Positions 17,021-25,635 of a stretch of 64,000 nucleotides of DNA are shown here, one piece after another; position 1 is the stretch's first letter; every line of letters begins with the position of its first letter. A program made the translations under genes and the position numbers. Source of the stretch: FEN-1297 sp964498065 (GTDB lineage: Bacteria; Bacteroidota; Ignavibacteria; Ignavibacteriales; Ignavibacteriaceae); the NCBI GenBank assembly GCA_964498065.1, contig CAZCFZ010000007.1, positions 25,084-89,083 on the forward strand, given 5' to 3'. Below the pieces are notes generated by a model. That model had not been told where the DNA came from and ran no database searches. It saw nothing but the letters and a program-made list of their open reading frames with translations.

Positions 17021-19279
17021 TCAATTAATTTTGGGCTGATTACAGTCTCCTTTCAAATATCTATTTAAATAGTGATCGTAAACTTTCAGCATTAGTAAAT
17101 AACTTGTAAAACTGTAGGCCGCACCGTGAGCTCCTGGAGGATAAATACGTAAATCCGCATCTTTGCCGGCATTTGTAAGTGCCGTTAATAACTGCATGGT
17201 ATTTCTAACATGAACGTTATCATCCATGGTTGAATGAACTAGTAAAAGTCTTCCCTGCAGGCTGTCTGCGTAAGTCATTACAGCACTATTTGTGTAGCCT
17301 TCCTCATTGTCCTTTGGTAAATCCATATAACGTTCTGTATAAATATCGTCATATAATCGCCAATCGGTAACAGGAGAATTTGCAATACCAAGTTTAAATA
17401 TACCGGGATGAGTAACCATTGTGTAAGTTGTACTGTACCCTCCGTAGCTTGTACCCATAATTGCCATATTTGTTGAATCTACATATGGAAGTTTTGCCAG
17501 ATAATGAGCTGTTTCCGCAAAGTCGTGACTTTCCCATTTGCCTAATTGCCTGTACACAATTTTTTCAAATGCGCTTCCATAATTTGCATTTCCACGGTTG
17601 TTAACATCTACAATTATATAGCCCTGCTGCGCTAAATACTGATCCCATCCTGATTTATTGAATGAATTATAAACAGATTCGGATTCCGGTCCGCCGTATA
17701 TTGAAAGAATAACAGGATATTTTTCGGACGGATCAAAGTTAAACGGTTTTATCATTGAACAGTCGAGTTTAACCCCATCGGAGGTTGTAAAACTGAATAA
17801 CTCTGTAGGTGAGTATTCGTGTGTTTTTAAAAACTCACTTACGGATTTATTATCTTCAAGCTTTTTTATCATCTTACCGTCGGTATTCCATAATTCAACT
17901 TGTCTCGGCTGGTTTGTACTTGAATATGTATCTATATAGTATTTAGTATTCGGCGACATATTAAAATGGTGAAATCCCGGCGCCTTCGAAAGCCGTTCTT
18001 CATGGGAACCGTCAAATTTGATTGAATAGAGCTGCACTTCTAATGGTGATGCCTCTGCCGATGTGTAATACACCGTTTTTGTATCCGGATTAATACCAAG
18101 AACTTTTATTACATCCCAGTTACCGTTTGTTACCCTGTTTAATAATTTTCCGTTATAATTATAGCGGTAAATTTGGTAGTAACCGCTTCTATCCGAGATC
18201 CAGAAAAATTCATGAACTTTTTCGGGGAAAAACATCATGTCGTTTACATCAGTATAGAAATTGAATATTGCAACCCAGGTATTGTTTTTTTCTTCCATTA
18301 CTAAATGATGGTCACCTGTTACAACATTGAAGAAAAATATTTTCATATCATCTTGTTTACGATTAAGTACCATCATAGCTAGCGTATTGGGCTCGCTTGT
18401 CCAATATAATCGAGGAATGTAATTGTCCCCGGTTTCTCCTGTGTTTAACCAAATATGTTTATGAGTTTTTACATCAATAACTCCGATTCTGACTTTGGGA
18501 TTTTGGTCTCCCGGCTGGGGAATAGCGATCTTTTCATATTTAGGATGTGTACCTTCGTAATTTGTTAATTGAACGAGAGGTACTCCGGTTTCATCAAACT
18601 GCCAGTAGGCAATATACTTGCTGTCTGGAGACCAGTTCCAGGCCTGCGCCTGACCGAATTCTTCTTCATAAACCCAGTCATAATGTCCGTTAAAAATATT
18701 TCCGCCTGCATCGTTTGTTAATTGAGTTTCACTCTTTGTTGCAAATTTATATACATACATATTCCCGTTTCTTTCATAACCAACCATAGAACCATCCGGA
18801 GATAGTTCTGCAGTTCTGGCATTTTTAGCCGCTGCTTTTAACTTTTTATCTTCTAAAGAATAAACGTAATAATCAGATATACCCGAACGCCTGTAAATTT
18901 TTCTAAAGTTTGATTCGAATAAAATATGTTTTGAATCGTGTGCCCATTTGAAAGACTTATATTTAAAAGCTCTATTTGTATCCGGGAAAGACAAACCGAC
19001 AGCATCGAAAATAAGGTTATCTTTTCCCGTTGACGGGTCATAAGAACGAATTTCATCTCTTTTGGTATCGGGATTATGAATTGTATAAGAATACAGATTT
19101 CCGTTATCTATCCAATTAAGACTTTGGGGGCCGGACTTACCGGCTAATGTTTTTGAGGCTCGAATTGCTTCTTGAAGGTTTTTATAAACTGCTTTCTCTT
19201 GAGCTTTTAAAGAATGGGGTAAAAAAACAAAAAGTGTCAGTACAACAAAGGACCGGCTGATGGTAAGGTAATTCTTCAT
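17021..19279 (-). CDS. Prolyl oligopeptidase family S9B, dipeptidyl peptidase IV-like
   Basis: A 752-residue secreted serine peptidase. A signal peptide occupies residues 1-26. An eight-bladed beta-propeller domain spans about 45-500. Its YEEEFGQAQAWNWSPD motif (about 206-221) contains the double-Glu that binds the substrate N-terminus in DPP-IV. The alpha/beta hydrolase domain (about 520-745) has the triad Ser611 (GTSYGGYS), Asp686 (STMDDNVH) and His718 (PPGAHGAA). The GGPESESV-type oxyanion region also fits. It removes Xaa-Pro dipeptides from peptides in the periplasm or at the surface. Single-gene unit, ATG at 19279. Length agrees with bacterial DPP-IV (about 700-760). Confidence 0.95.
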   Translation of the reverse strand: MKNYLTISRSFVVLTLFVFLPHSLKAQEKAVYKNLQEAIRASKTLAGKSGPQSLNWIDNGNLYSYTIHNPDTKRDEIRSYDPSTGKDNLIFDAVGLSFPDTNRAFKYKSFKWAHDSKHILFESNFRKIYRRSGISDYYVYSLEDKKLKAAAKNARTAELSPDGSMVGYERNGNMYVYKFATKSETQLTNDAGGNIFNGHYDWVYEEEFGQAQAWNWSPDSKYIAYWQFDETGVPLVQLTNYEGTHPKYEKIAIPQPGDQNPKVRIGVIDVKTHKHIWLNTGETGDNYIPRLYWTSEPNTLAMMVLNRKQDDMKIFFFNVVTGDHHLVMEEKNNTWVAIFNFYTDVNDMMFFPEKVHEFFWISDRSGYYQIYRYNYNGKLLNRVTNGNWDVIKVLGINPDTKTVYYTSAEASPLEVQLYSIKFDGSHEERLSKAPGFHHFNMSPNTKYYIDTYSSTNQPRQVELWNTDGKMIKKLEDNKSVSEFLKTHEYSPTELFSFTTSDGVKLDCSMIKPFNFDPSEKYPVILSIYGGPESESVYNSFNKSGWDQYLAQQGYIIVDVNNRGNANYGSAFEKIVYRQLGKWESHDFAETAHYLAKLPYVDSTNMAIMGTSYGGYSTTYTMVTHPGIFKLGIANSPVTDWRLYDDIYTERYMDLPKDNEEGYTNSAVMTYADSLQGRLLLVHSTMDDNVHVRNTMQLLTALTNAGKDADLRIYPPGAHGAAYSFTSYLLMLKVYDHYLNRYLKGDCNQPKIN

Positions 19280-19697
19280 AATTTATCACTCTGCTAAATT
19301 CGTAAAAAGAAAGATTTTTATTCTATAAAGATAATAAAGTGATTAATTTTATTAATGTAATTTTTTAATTGTGTGCATTTAGATACACGTATCTTTAATC
19401 TCGAACTTTATATGAAATAGTGTAAACTATAATATGCTTTTTCTCAAAGGAACATATTTCTCTTAATTTTGTTATAATAAAAAAAATTGGGTATAAGTGA
19501 GAAACAACTTTTAATAAAGCCTGGAAGTAATTTTTTGCCGGATTAGTCTGTACTGGAGAATAGTCAAATAAAATATTTGGAATCAGTAATGCCACGTATT
19601 ATTTTATATGATTATTTTAAGAAATTTCTTTAAAAAATCGGTTTTGAAATAGATAGATTTTAATTAAATAATAATTACAAATTAGAGAGGAAAAATC
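19280..19697. other. Divergent intergenic region
   Basis: AT-rich spacer between the dipeptidyl peptidase gene (minus) and the OmpH-like gene (plus). No RNA gene or convincing motif was found. A minus-strand open frame at 19395-19595 lacks coding character. A purine-rich AGAGAGGAAAAA lies just before the GTG start at 19698 and serves as ribosome binding site. Confidence 0.5.
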
Positions 19698-20225
19698 GTG
19701 AAAAAAAACTTAGTTGCTGTTTTAGTTTTAATTTTATTTGGCTGCGGATCTCTTTTTGCTCAGAAAGTAACCAAAATCGGTTATATCGATTCGCAGACGA
19801 TTTTAAATCAAATGCCTGAAGCAATTAAAGCTCAGGGAGAAATTCAATCTGCAATTGATAATGTTAAATCACAAATAGACAGTTTGCAGCAATTATATCA
19901 GCAGACTTTGGCGACATATCAGAAACAAGCAAGTATGATGACTGACGCAAAGAAAAAAGAAGCACAGCAGAAAATAATGGGTATGGAAAATGATTACAAT
20001 ACCCTGAGAGGAAAATTAGATGCTAATGGCGATATTGCCCAATTGAACAAAAAATTAATGGATCCGGTTATTGCGAAAATTAAAAAAGTTGTGGAAGAGA
20101 TAGCAAAAAAGGAAGGTATACAACTGGTTTTAGAAAAAAATGAACAGCTTCAAACCATATGGTATGCAGAACCGTCTATGGATATTACATATAAAGTTTT
20201 AGATAAGTTAAAAACCGGAAAATAG
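19698..20225 (+). CDS. OmpH/Skp-family periplasmic chaperone
   Basis: A 175-residue Skp-like chaperone that holds unfolded outer-membrane proteins in the periplasm. The signal peptide MKKNLVAVLVLILFGCGSLFAQ could be read as a lipoprotein signal (Cys16), but LFAQ-K suggests ordinary cleavage. The family signature KIGYIDSQTILNQMPEA (about 26-42) precedes a long coiled coil (about 45-125, QSAIDNVKSQIDSLQQLYQQTL). The end (IQLVLEKNEQLQTIWYAEPSMDITYKVLDKL) is typical of OmpH-domain proteins. The start is GTG with AGAGAGGAAAAA upstream, and a strong intrinsic terminator follows. It is a stand-alone gene rather than sitting next to bamA. Confidence 0.9.
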   Translation: MKKNLVAVLVLILFGCGSLFAQKVTKIGYIDSQTILNQMPEAIKAQGEIQSAIDNVKSQIDSLQQLYQQTLATYQKQASMMTDAKKKEAQQKIMGMENDYNTLRGKLDANGDIAQLNKKLMDPVIAKIKKVVEEIAKKEGIQLVLEKNEQLQTIWYAEPSMDITYKVLDKLKTGK

Positions 20226-20250
20226 AATATTAAATTCTTTTTATTTAAAT

Positions 20251-20282
20251 AAAATGCCGTTCCAAATTGAACGGCATTTTTA
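20251..20282 (+). terminator. Intrinsic terminator after the OmpH-like gene
   Basis: AAAATGCCGTTC (20251-20262) and GAACGGCATTTTT (from 20269) form a perfect 12-base-pair stem with a six-base loop and a T-run. The symmetric A-run and T-run could let it work in both directions. Confidence 0.9.
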
Positions 20283-20345
20283 GTAAGGATTGACTTCAAT
20301 CAAACTTTTTGAGGAATTCTAACTTCAGTGGGAATAAAAATTATT

Positions 20346-20475
20346 AAAAAAAAAGTAGTTGGAGGTGGTTGAGAATTTAGCAAAAAGAACAAGATACAAA
20401 TCGCCCGCCGACGGATTTAGTATCGCCACCCTATTGTCCTAGCGCGTAAATTCTCTTATTTCCACTCTGCCAACT
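20346..20475 (-). ncRNA. Candidate structured non-coding RNA, about 130 nt
   Basis: Read on the minus strand, this spacer folds into one long interrupted rod. Helices from the outside in (plus-strand coordinates): GCAGTTGG 20470-20477 with CCAACTAC 20355-20362 (one mismatch); GTGG/CCAC; GAGAATTTA 20447-20455 with TAAATTCTC 20371-20379 (perfect, 9 pairs); AGGACAA 20434-20440 with TTGTTCT 20386-20392; and GATACTAAAT/ATTTGTATC (20393-20424) capped by a GC-rich loop. The last stem is followed by nine T (20346-20354), so the outer helix doubles as a terminator. TATAAA (20478-20483) sits where a -10 box would be. The GC content is far above that of the surrounding spacer, and no ORF fits. It does not match SRP RNA (no GGAA/AGCA loop) or tmRNA; a short 6S-like RNA cannot be excluded. 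Confidence 0.6.
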
Positions 20476-20787
20476 GCTTTTATAGTTTTCCTATGTTATT
20501 TATTCGTTTTTAATTTTGTTTAATAACGAATTATCCCTTTACCTTACGCCCGATTACAATGAACTTATAAATTTTAAAAAATAAAGTTATTCTATATGAA
20601 GCATTAATCAATAGCCTAAATAGGTGATTTTAATAACCTCGGTAAAATATTTACTAAATTTATTTATTTGTGGTAAGATATTGTAAAATATAAGTTTTTA
20701 TAAGAATTTAAGGTATTCTTATTGATTTATATGGCTTTTAAAAATTTGAAGAATGTTTTCAATTAAAATACTTGAACCGGATATTGA

Positions 20788-22197
20788 CTAATTGGTGCCT
20801 AATGGCAAGATAATTTTAAATATGCTTCCGTTTCCGTTTTTACTTTCAACTAAAATATCGCCGCCTAAATTTCTTATAATTCCGTAGCTGACCCATAAAC
20901 CTAACCCAATTTTTCTATTTATTTTCATTGTTGAAAAGAAGGGTTCAAAAATTTTATCAAAATTATCTATTGGAATCCCTACTCCCGAATCTTTTATAAT
21001 TATTTCCATGTGCTCATTAAACTTTAAGGTTTTTATTAAAACCTGGCCGGGATTATTTCCAATTGCATCCGCTGCATTTTGAAGAAGATTTATGAGGACA
21101 ATCATCATTTGATCAATTGATAAGGGCATCTTGGGAATATCGGGATCTAAATCCATCAAATATTCAATCTCATTTTCTCCTTTTCCCATACTCACTACAT
21201 TAATTGCATTGTTTATAATTCTATTTATATCAAATTGATGATTTCCCTTTATAGCCGGTCGGGAAAAATCTACCAGCTGACGAATGAGATTAGAAATTCT
21301 GTTTATTTGAGTTTTAATTAGATTTAATTTTTCAATTGAAGCTTCATCATTTGTTTCCCTTTGTATAAGCTGAACTATTGATGAAATTGATGTCAAGGGA
21401 TTTCCGATTTCATGAGCAATACCGGCAGCAAGTGTTCCAATGCTGCCTAATCTTTGGATACATGCCAAATCATGTTCCGAAAGCTTATTATCTGAAATAT
21501 CATTATGAACACTTAAGAAACCCTCGATAAAACCTTCAGAGTTAAGGATGGGGGAAATTATGGAATTGGAGTATACCAGAGTTCCGTTTTTTCTTTTATT
21601 TTCGATTTTTCCGGACCATACTTTACCTGATAAAATTTTACTCCATACATTTTCCCAATATTCTTTAGGGAATTTATTACTACTTAAAATTTTAGGATTT
21701 TTACCCAGCAATTCCTCTTTTTTGTATCCGCTCGATTTTTCAAATGCAGGATTCACATAAACCATTTTACCTTCTACATCTGTAATTTGTATCGGATTTA
21801 CAGCATAATGAATAGCCTTTGAAAATCTCAAGAGTTCTAATTTTTTCTTTTTTTCTTCTGTTATATCTTTTAGAACTAAAATTATCCAGCATGCTTCTCC
21901 TGAAATGATTTTTACGGCGTGTAATTCGCAGTCAATTTGTTCTCCGGAAGGTATTGTAAATGAAACATCATAATTTTCAATTTCACCATTTAAATCCAAA
22001 TTTACTTTAAATGTTTCCCAGAACTTTCCTTTCAATAAATTTTTTATGTTTTTTAATGAATTAAAATCAGTTCCGATTTTTAACCTGTCTGATGAAGCTT
22101 TATTATTTTCCGTGATATTTAAATCCTTATCAAGGATGAAGATTAATTCATTCATTAAATCAAAAATTATTCTGTAATCAAATATGGATGTGTACAT
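20788..22197 (-). CDS. Cytoplasmic PAS-domain sensor histidine kinase
   Basis: A 469-residue histidine kinase without membrane segments, so it senses a cytoplasmic signal. It has two PAS domains, about 8-115 and 122-240; the second contains ITDVEGKMVYVNPAFEKSSGY and ends in the PAC motif LSVHNDISDNK. HisKA has phosphoacceptor His262 (GIAHEIGNPLTS). The ATPase domain has LINLLQNAADAI (N box), DSGVGIP (G1) and GLGLWVSYGI (G2). It is transcribed alone on the minus strand. The NtrC-type regulator 3.4 kb away, which has no kinase of its own beside it, is the likely partner. The target porin and YceI genes lie between them. Confidence 0.92.
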   Translation of the reverse strand: MYTSIFDYRIIFDLMNELIFILDKDLNITENNKASSDRLKIGTDFNSLKNIKNLLKGKFWETFKVNLDLNGEIENYDVSFTIPSGEQIDCELHAVKIISGEACWIILVLKDITEEKKKKLELLRFSKAIHYAVNPIQITDVEGKMVYVNPAFEKSSGYKKEELLGKNPKILSSNKFPKEYWENVWSKILSGKVWSGKIENKRKNGTLVYSNSIISPILNSEGFIEGFLSVHNDISDNKLSEHDLACIQRLGSIGTLAAGIAHEIGNPLTSISSIVQLIQRETNDEASIEKLNLIKTQINRISNLIRQLVDFSRPAIKGNHQFDINRIINNAINVVSMGKGENEIEYLMDLDPDIPKMPLSIDQMMIVLINLLQNAADAIGNNPGQVLIKTLKFNEHMEIIIKDSGVGIPIDNFDKIFEPFFSTMKINRKIGLGLWVSYGIIRNLGGDILVESKNGNGSIFKIILPLGTN

Positions 22198-22345
22198 TAT
22201 TTACTCTTATTATTAATTCCTTAACAGCATTTTATTGTAAAAAGTCTCTTTAATTTCTCTTTATCAATAAAGGCTGCCTTTCGGCAACCCTTATTAAATT
22301 TGATAACAATTATAATCTCAAGGTGCGAATTATTTTTATGTCGTT

Positions 22346-23569
22346 TTAGAAAGCAACTGAAAATTGAGTTGTAAATCCGTGAAACCTTGCGTTATTTCCA
22401 TAACCGGAACTGACGGGAAAATTTTTGTATTGCTGATTTACATATTCGAGTTTTAACAACATTGTTTTTGTTACCCAGACACCTGCACCAATTTGAATTC
22501 TATTCGCATTAACTGGATTTGCACTTACATTAATTCCTTTGTACATACTTGAACTTGCTGCGCTGTATCTTCCTGCAACATACAATGCAGGAGTTAGATA
22601 ATATGTAATATCCCCGCCGTAATACGACCAGCTTTCTTGCGGTGTGCCAGGTGCGCTGCCGTTAATATCTGCATCTTTTGTATAACCATACATTCCGAAG
22701 ACCTTAAAAGGTAATGCGTTATAATAACCGTCAAACTGATAAGCAGTTACATTTTGACCAGCTTCCGGTGCAATATCACCCGCTTCGGGATTATCTCCGA
22801 ATATTCCTGAATACTGGCTGCCGCTTCTGTTGCCGGCATATTAATCCGTTGTGGAACCGCCGGTCGGATATCCGGTTCCATTGTTTGCCTGATTTGATCT
22901 GTAAATAGAAGCAGCCAAATCAAATTTTTTATTCATATCAAGCCAAACTTTAGCATTAACTTCATTACCTCTGCCGGGAGTAAAGTCGCCGGTAGTTGTA
23001 CCATCACCAAATGCAACAAGCGCATTAAAAAAAGCCGGTTTTGTTTTTAATTCAACAGATGGTTCTACATCATTTGCATCTACAATGTAGTTGCCGATTA
23101 ATGGATTCCGCTGAACATCGGCATTATCCGATCTAATTTCCCACCATAAACCATAGTCCACCGGGATAAAACCGGCTTTTAATGTTACGTATTTAAAAAT
23201 GGAATTGTTTAATCCCAACACATCAGCTGATTCGGGCAGTTTTGATATTGTAATATATCCTTCATCATCATACCATTGCCCCACATGGTGATTGCTGCTT
23301 AAAAAAGCGTTGAAAAAAATATTGATTCCGTCAGCTACATGAGCAGAGAAATTCAAATTTCCTCTTGCACTCTGAAATCCCCAGGGGACAGTTGGAAGAT
23401 TATGCAAATCGTTATCTTCTTTTAAATATTGAATTGCGCCGGATGTAACACCGGAAATTTTTAATATTGGTTTTGAACCGGATGTATCATTGTTACCTTG
23501 TGCCAAAATATTAGCGGATAAAAATAGAAAGGCTAATATCGTAATAAATATAATACTAATACGTTTCAT
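22346..23569 (-). pseudogene. Porin/outer-membrane protein gene interrupted by one in-frame TAA
   Basis: A single reading frame of 408 codons broken by one stop, TAA at 22841-22843. The first 242 residues have a signal peptide (MKRISIIFITILAFLFLSANILAQ) and porin-like strands (GFQSARGNLNFSAHVADGINIFFNAFL, YVTLKAGFIPVDYGLWW). After the stop the same frame continues as YAGNRSGSQYSGIFG and runs to the natural end, VSSGYGNNARFHGFTTQFSVAF, with a terminal Phe as in outer-membrane barrels. No frameshift is needed. Possible explanations are a recent nonsense mutation, an assembly or strain-variant error, or readthrough. The gene is divergent from the YceI genes across a region with sigma-54-like elements. 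The family resembles carbohydrate or phosphate-selective porins but is not certain. Confidence 0.8.
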
Positions 23570-23656
23570 GATTCAGTCTCCTTAACATATTTTAATTTGA
23601 GAAACATCTTCGGTTACTTCAGCATTCCGACTGATCGTAACGTTTGCCTGACTTTC

Positions 23657-23673
23657 TCCAATAAGAATGCCAA
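23657..23673 (-). promoter_or_regulatory. Sigma-54-like -24/-12 element for the porin gene
   Basis: On the minus strand TTGGCATTCTTATTGGA gives GG-N10-GG, one base from the GG-N10-GC consensus. It shares the core GGCAnnCTTATTG with the element facing the opposite gene. It lies about 90 bases from the porin start. The imperfect -12 makes this a candidate only. Confidence 0.4.
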
Positions 23674-23792
23674 ATGATTGTTCGATTTTTAAAATATTAT
23701 TACAGGATATTGATTCAGTTTATTTAAGAATTAAAGAATTAAGGACATGAAAAAGTTTCAGCAGAAGTTATATGGTTAGTTGAAATCCGGGT

Positions 23793-23840
23793 CATGCAAG
23801 CATGCACTTTAATTTGATTATTTACCATGCATTCATGCAT
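23793..23840. repeat. Cluster of CATGCA direct repeats
   Basis: CATGCAAGCATGCA (23793-23806) and CATGCATTCATGCA (23826-23839) each hold two CATGCA units spaced by two bases, and the hexamers are near-palindromic. They lie between two outward sigma-54-like elements, so they could be activator sites. The same CATGCA-N2-CATGCA unit occurs at 16995-17008 between convergent genes, which suggests instead a dispersed palindromic repeat. Confidence 0.5.
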
Positions 23841-23923
23841 TCCTTCGAATTAAAAGTGGAGATAAACACAAGCAAAATCCTAAAAAAATTTTTAATTAAG
23901 GATATAAAAATTTCAGATTACCC

Positions 23924-23937
23924 GGCACACTTATTGA
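23924..23937 (+). promoter_or_regulatory. Sigma-54-like -24/-12 element for the YceI genes
   Basis: GGCACACTTATTGA gives GG-N10-GA, close to the sigma-54 consensus TGGCAC-N5-TTGC. It is about 50 bases upstream of the preferred YceI start. It matches the minus-strand element at 23657-23673 at GGCA and CTTATTG. Confidence 0.42.
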
Positions 23938-23986
23938 AAAATCAAAGTTGAAGTTATTTAGTCCTTAAATGGAAAGGTTATTGAGA

Positions 23987-24616
23987 ATGAATATTATTAA
24001 GAATTTTATATTGATCATATTTTTAATCGGAGGATTTTTTGCAAGTTCTTTTGCTCAAGCAAACTCTGATGTTAAATATACTATATTACCCCAAAGTAAA
24101 TTATATATCGACGGGACATCTACTTTTCATAATTTTACAATCAATGCTAAAGAGATAAGAGGTTATATGCTAATAAGTAAAACCGGAGAAAGCTCAGATT
24201 TAAAAACTATCAATGATAATTTATCCGGAATGAAAGTAGTAATTCCGGTAAAAAAATTAGATACTGATAAAAGTTCAATGAATAATAATATGGACAAAGC
24301 TCTGAAAGCAGATAAAGCGCCGGATATTACTTATGTGTTAGATTCAATTGAAAGCGGAAATTTATCCAACAGTCCCGATGATACCAGTAAATTTATAACT
24401 AAAGGGACATTAAGTATTGCGGGTGTTAATAAAGTAATAGAAATGCCTGTTGACGGAAGTTTTTCAAAAGACGGCAGATTGCACTTTAAAGGCGAGGAAA
24501 CTATTAAAATGACTGATTTTGGAGTGGAACCTCCTACAATGCTGTTTGGCACAATTAGGACGGGTGACCAGGTTGTAGTTCACTTTAATTTTGTTCTGGC
24601 TAAAACAGATAACTAA
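23987..24616 (+). CDS. YceI-like periplasmic protein
   Basis: About 209 residues. I prefer the ATG at 23987 because it starts a clean signal peptide (MNIIKNFILIIFLIGGFFASSFAQ) and GGAAAGG lies 8-14 bases before it; an ATG at 23969 would put that sequence inside the gene. The mature protein has the lipocalin-like YceI layout: KLYIDGTSTFHNFTINAKEIRG, then the alternating strands, APDITYVLDSIESG, FITKGTLSIAGVNKVIEMPV, and EETIKMTDFGVEPPTMLFG. YceI proteins bind isoprenoid-like or other amphiphilic ligands in the periplasm. It is followed by a second YceI-like gene on the same strand. Confidence 0.88.
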   Translation: MNIIKNFILIIFLIGGFFASSFAQANSDVKYTILPQSKLYIDGTSTFHNFTINAKEIRGYMLISKTGESSDLKTINDNLSGMKVVIPVKKLDTDKSSMNNNMDKALKADKAPDITYVLDSIESGNLSNSPDDTSKFITKGTLSIAGVNKVIEMPVDGSFSKDGRLHFKGEETIKMTDFGVEPPTMLFGTIRTGDQVVVHFNFVLAKTDN

Positions 24617-24746
24617 AAATGTGAAATGAATCATTATGAGTAATCCAAATCATAAATTGTTAATTAAAAAAATAGTATTGTTTAGGCGAGTCGATAAAAT
24701 TTATTTTGAAAGTATATTCAAATTGATAAAAGGGAATGGGAAAAAG

Positions 24747-25415
24747 ATGCAGCAGAAGTTGAGACTTATACTATTCATTATCGGCCTAATATTTATTTCT
24801 GCGGTTAATCCTAAAGTATTTGGTCAACAGACGAATGATGTTCGGTATATTACTCTGCCCGGAAGCAAGCTTTGGATTGACGGAACTTCCAATATTGATA
24901 GTTTTACCTGTAAGTCTCATTATGTAGCCGGTTATGCTGATCTGGATCATGAAGCTAAAGCAAATACAAAATCTACCGGAAAAGATACCGTTATCGTATC
25001 CGTTTTAGTACATAGTTTGGACTGCGGTAAAGACCTAATGAATGATGATATGTATAATGCTATGAAGGCCGCTAAATTTCCCGTAATAAAATATGAGCTG
25101 TTAGACGCACATCTTTCTTCCCATCCCGATTCTCTAAAAGGCTGGTTTACTTTAGATACAAAAGGTTATTTGTTTATTGCCGGCAAGAAGAATGCTGTAA
25201 AAATAAAAATGCAGGTTGAAAAATTACCCGACGGTAATTATAGATTAGTCGGAAGTAAACCGCTTTTAATGAAAAATTACGGAATTATTCCGCCGTCTCA
25301 TTTTTTTGGACTTATACATGCACATAATAAACTGGTTGTTCACTTTGATTTACTTGCGGCACGTGAGCCAAAATTTCAAAGTATTTCTCATTTAGATGAG
25401 GTATTGGAAAAGTAA
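24747..25415 (+). CDS. YceI-like periplasmic protein, second copy
   Basis: About 222 residues from ATG 24747, which follows AGGGAATGGG and begins the signal peptide MQQKLRLILFIIGLIFISA; an upstream ATG at 24636 would add 37 charged residues and is unlikely. YceI features: SKLWIDGTSNIDSFTCKSHYVAGY, VHSLDCGKDLMNDDMYNAMKAAKFPVIKYEL in outline, and the closing LLMKNYGIIPPSHFFGLIHAHNKLVVHFD. Conserved positions match the upstream copy (KLxIDGTS, MNNxMxxAxKAxxxPxIxY), so the two arose by tandem duplication but have diverged strongly. A good terminator follows about 100 bases on. Confidence 0.87.
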   Translation: MQQKLRLILFIIGLIFISAVNPKVFGQQTNDVRYITLPGSKLWIDGTSNIDSFTCKSHYVAGYADLDHEAKANTKSTGKDTVIVSVLVHSLDCGKDLMNDDMYNAMKAAKFPVIKYELLDAHLSSHPDSLKGWFTLDTKGYLFIAGKKNAVKIKMQVEKLPDGNYRLVGSKPLLMKNYGIIPPSHFFGLIHAHNKLVVHFDLLAAREPKFQSISHLDEVLEK

Positions 25416-25516
25416 TTTGGATTTCGGAGTATACTTTTAGGATATTTTATCCACTTCGTTTTGCGAACAGTATGGTTAAATGGTACAATATTGTAAAGTG
25501 CTGTCGCATATTATAT

Positions 25517-25549
25517 CCCCGTTCAGAAATGAACGGGGCGATTTTTTTT
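25517..25549 (+). terminator. Intrinsic terminator after the YceI genes
   Basis: CCCCGTTC (25517-25524) pairs with GAACGGGG (25531-25538) across AGAAAT, followed by CGA and a run of eight T. It ends the YceI transcript and separates it from the convergent regulator gene. Confidence 0.9.
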
Positions 25550-25635
25550 ACTACTAATCACTTCTAAAATTTTCACAGTATCAAAAATAATTTAAGATGA
25601 AATATTTTTTCCATCTTATAAGAGTGAAGGAAAGT

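Larger units (their letters stand above)
23570..23986. other. Divergent regulatory region between porin and YceI genes
   Basis: About 417 bases without an ORF. It contains, from left to right, a sigma-54-like element facing left (23657-23673), a block of CATGCA repeats (23793-23840) and a sigma-54-like element facing right (23924-23937). This arrangement, with outward promoters and central repeated sites, is what a shared enhancer region for an NtrC-type activator would look like. Confidence 0.45.

Noticed and set aside
19395..19595. Minus-strand 66-codon ORF between dipeptidyl peptidase and OmpH-like genes
   Set aside because: Composition is that of random AT-rich spacer and no start signal is visible.
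20346..20475. SRP RNA, tmRNA or RNase P RNA
   Set aside because: The rod lacks the SRP domain IV loop bases, there is no tRNA-like end or tag ORF, and it is far too short for RNase P RNA.
22346..22693. Separate small barrel gene starting at 22693
   Set aside because: The frame is open from the in-frame TAA at 22841 and continuous with the preceding 242 codons, so it is the second half of one gene.
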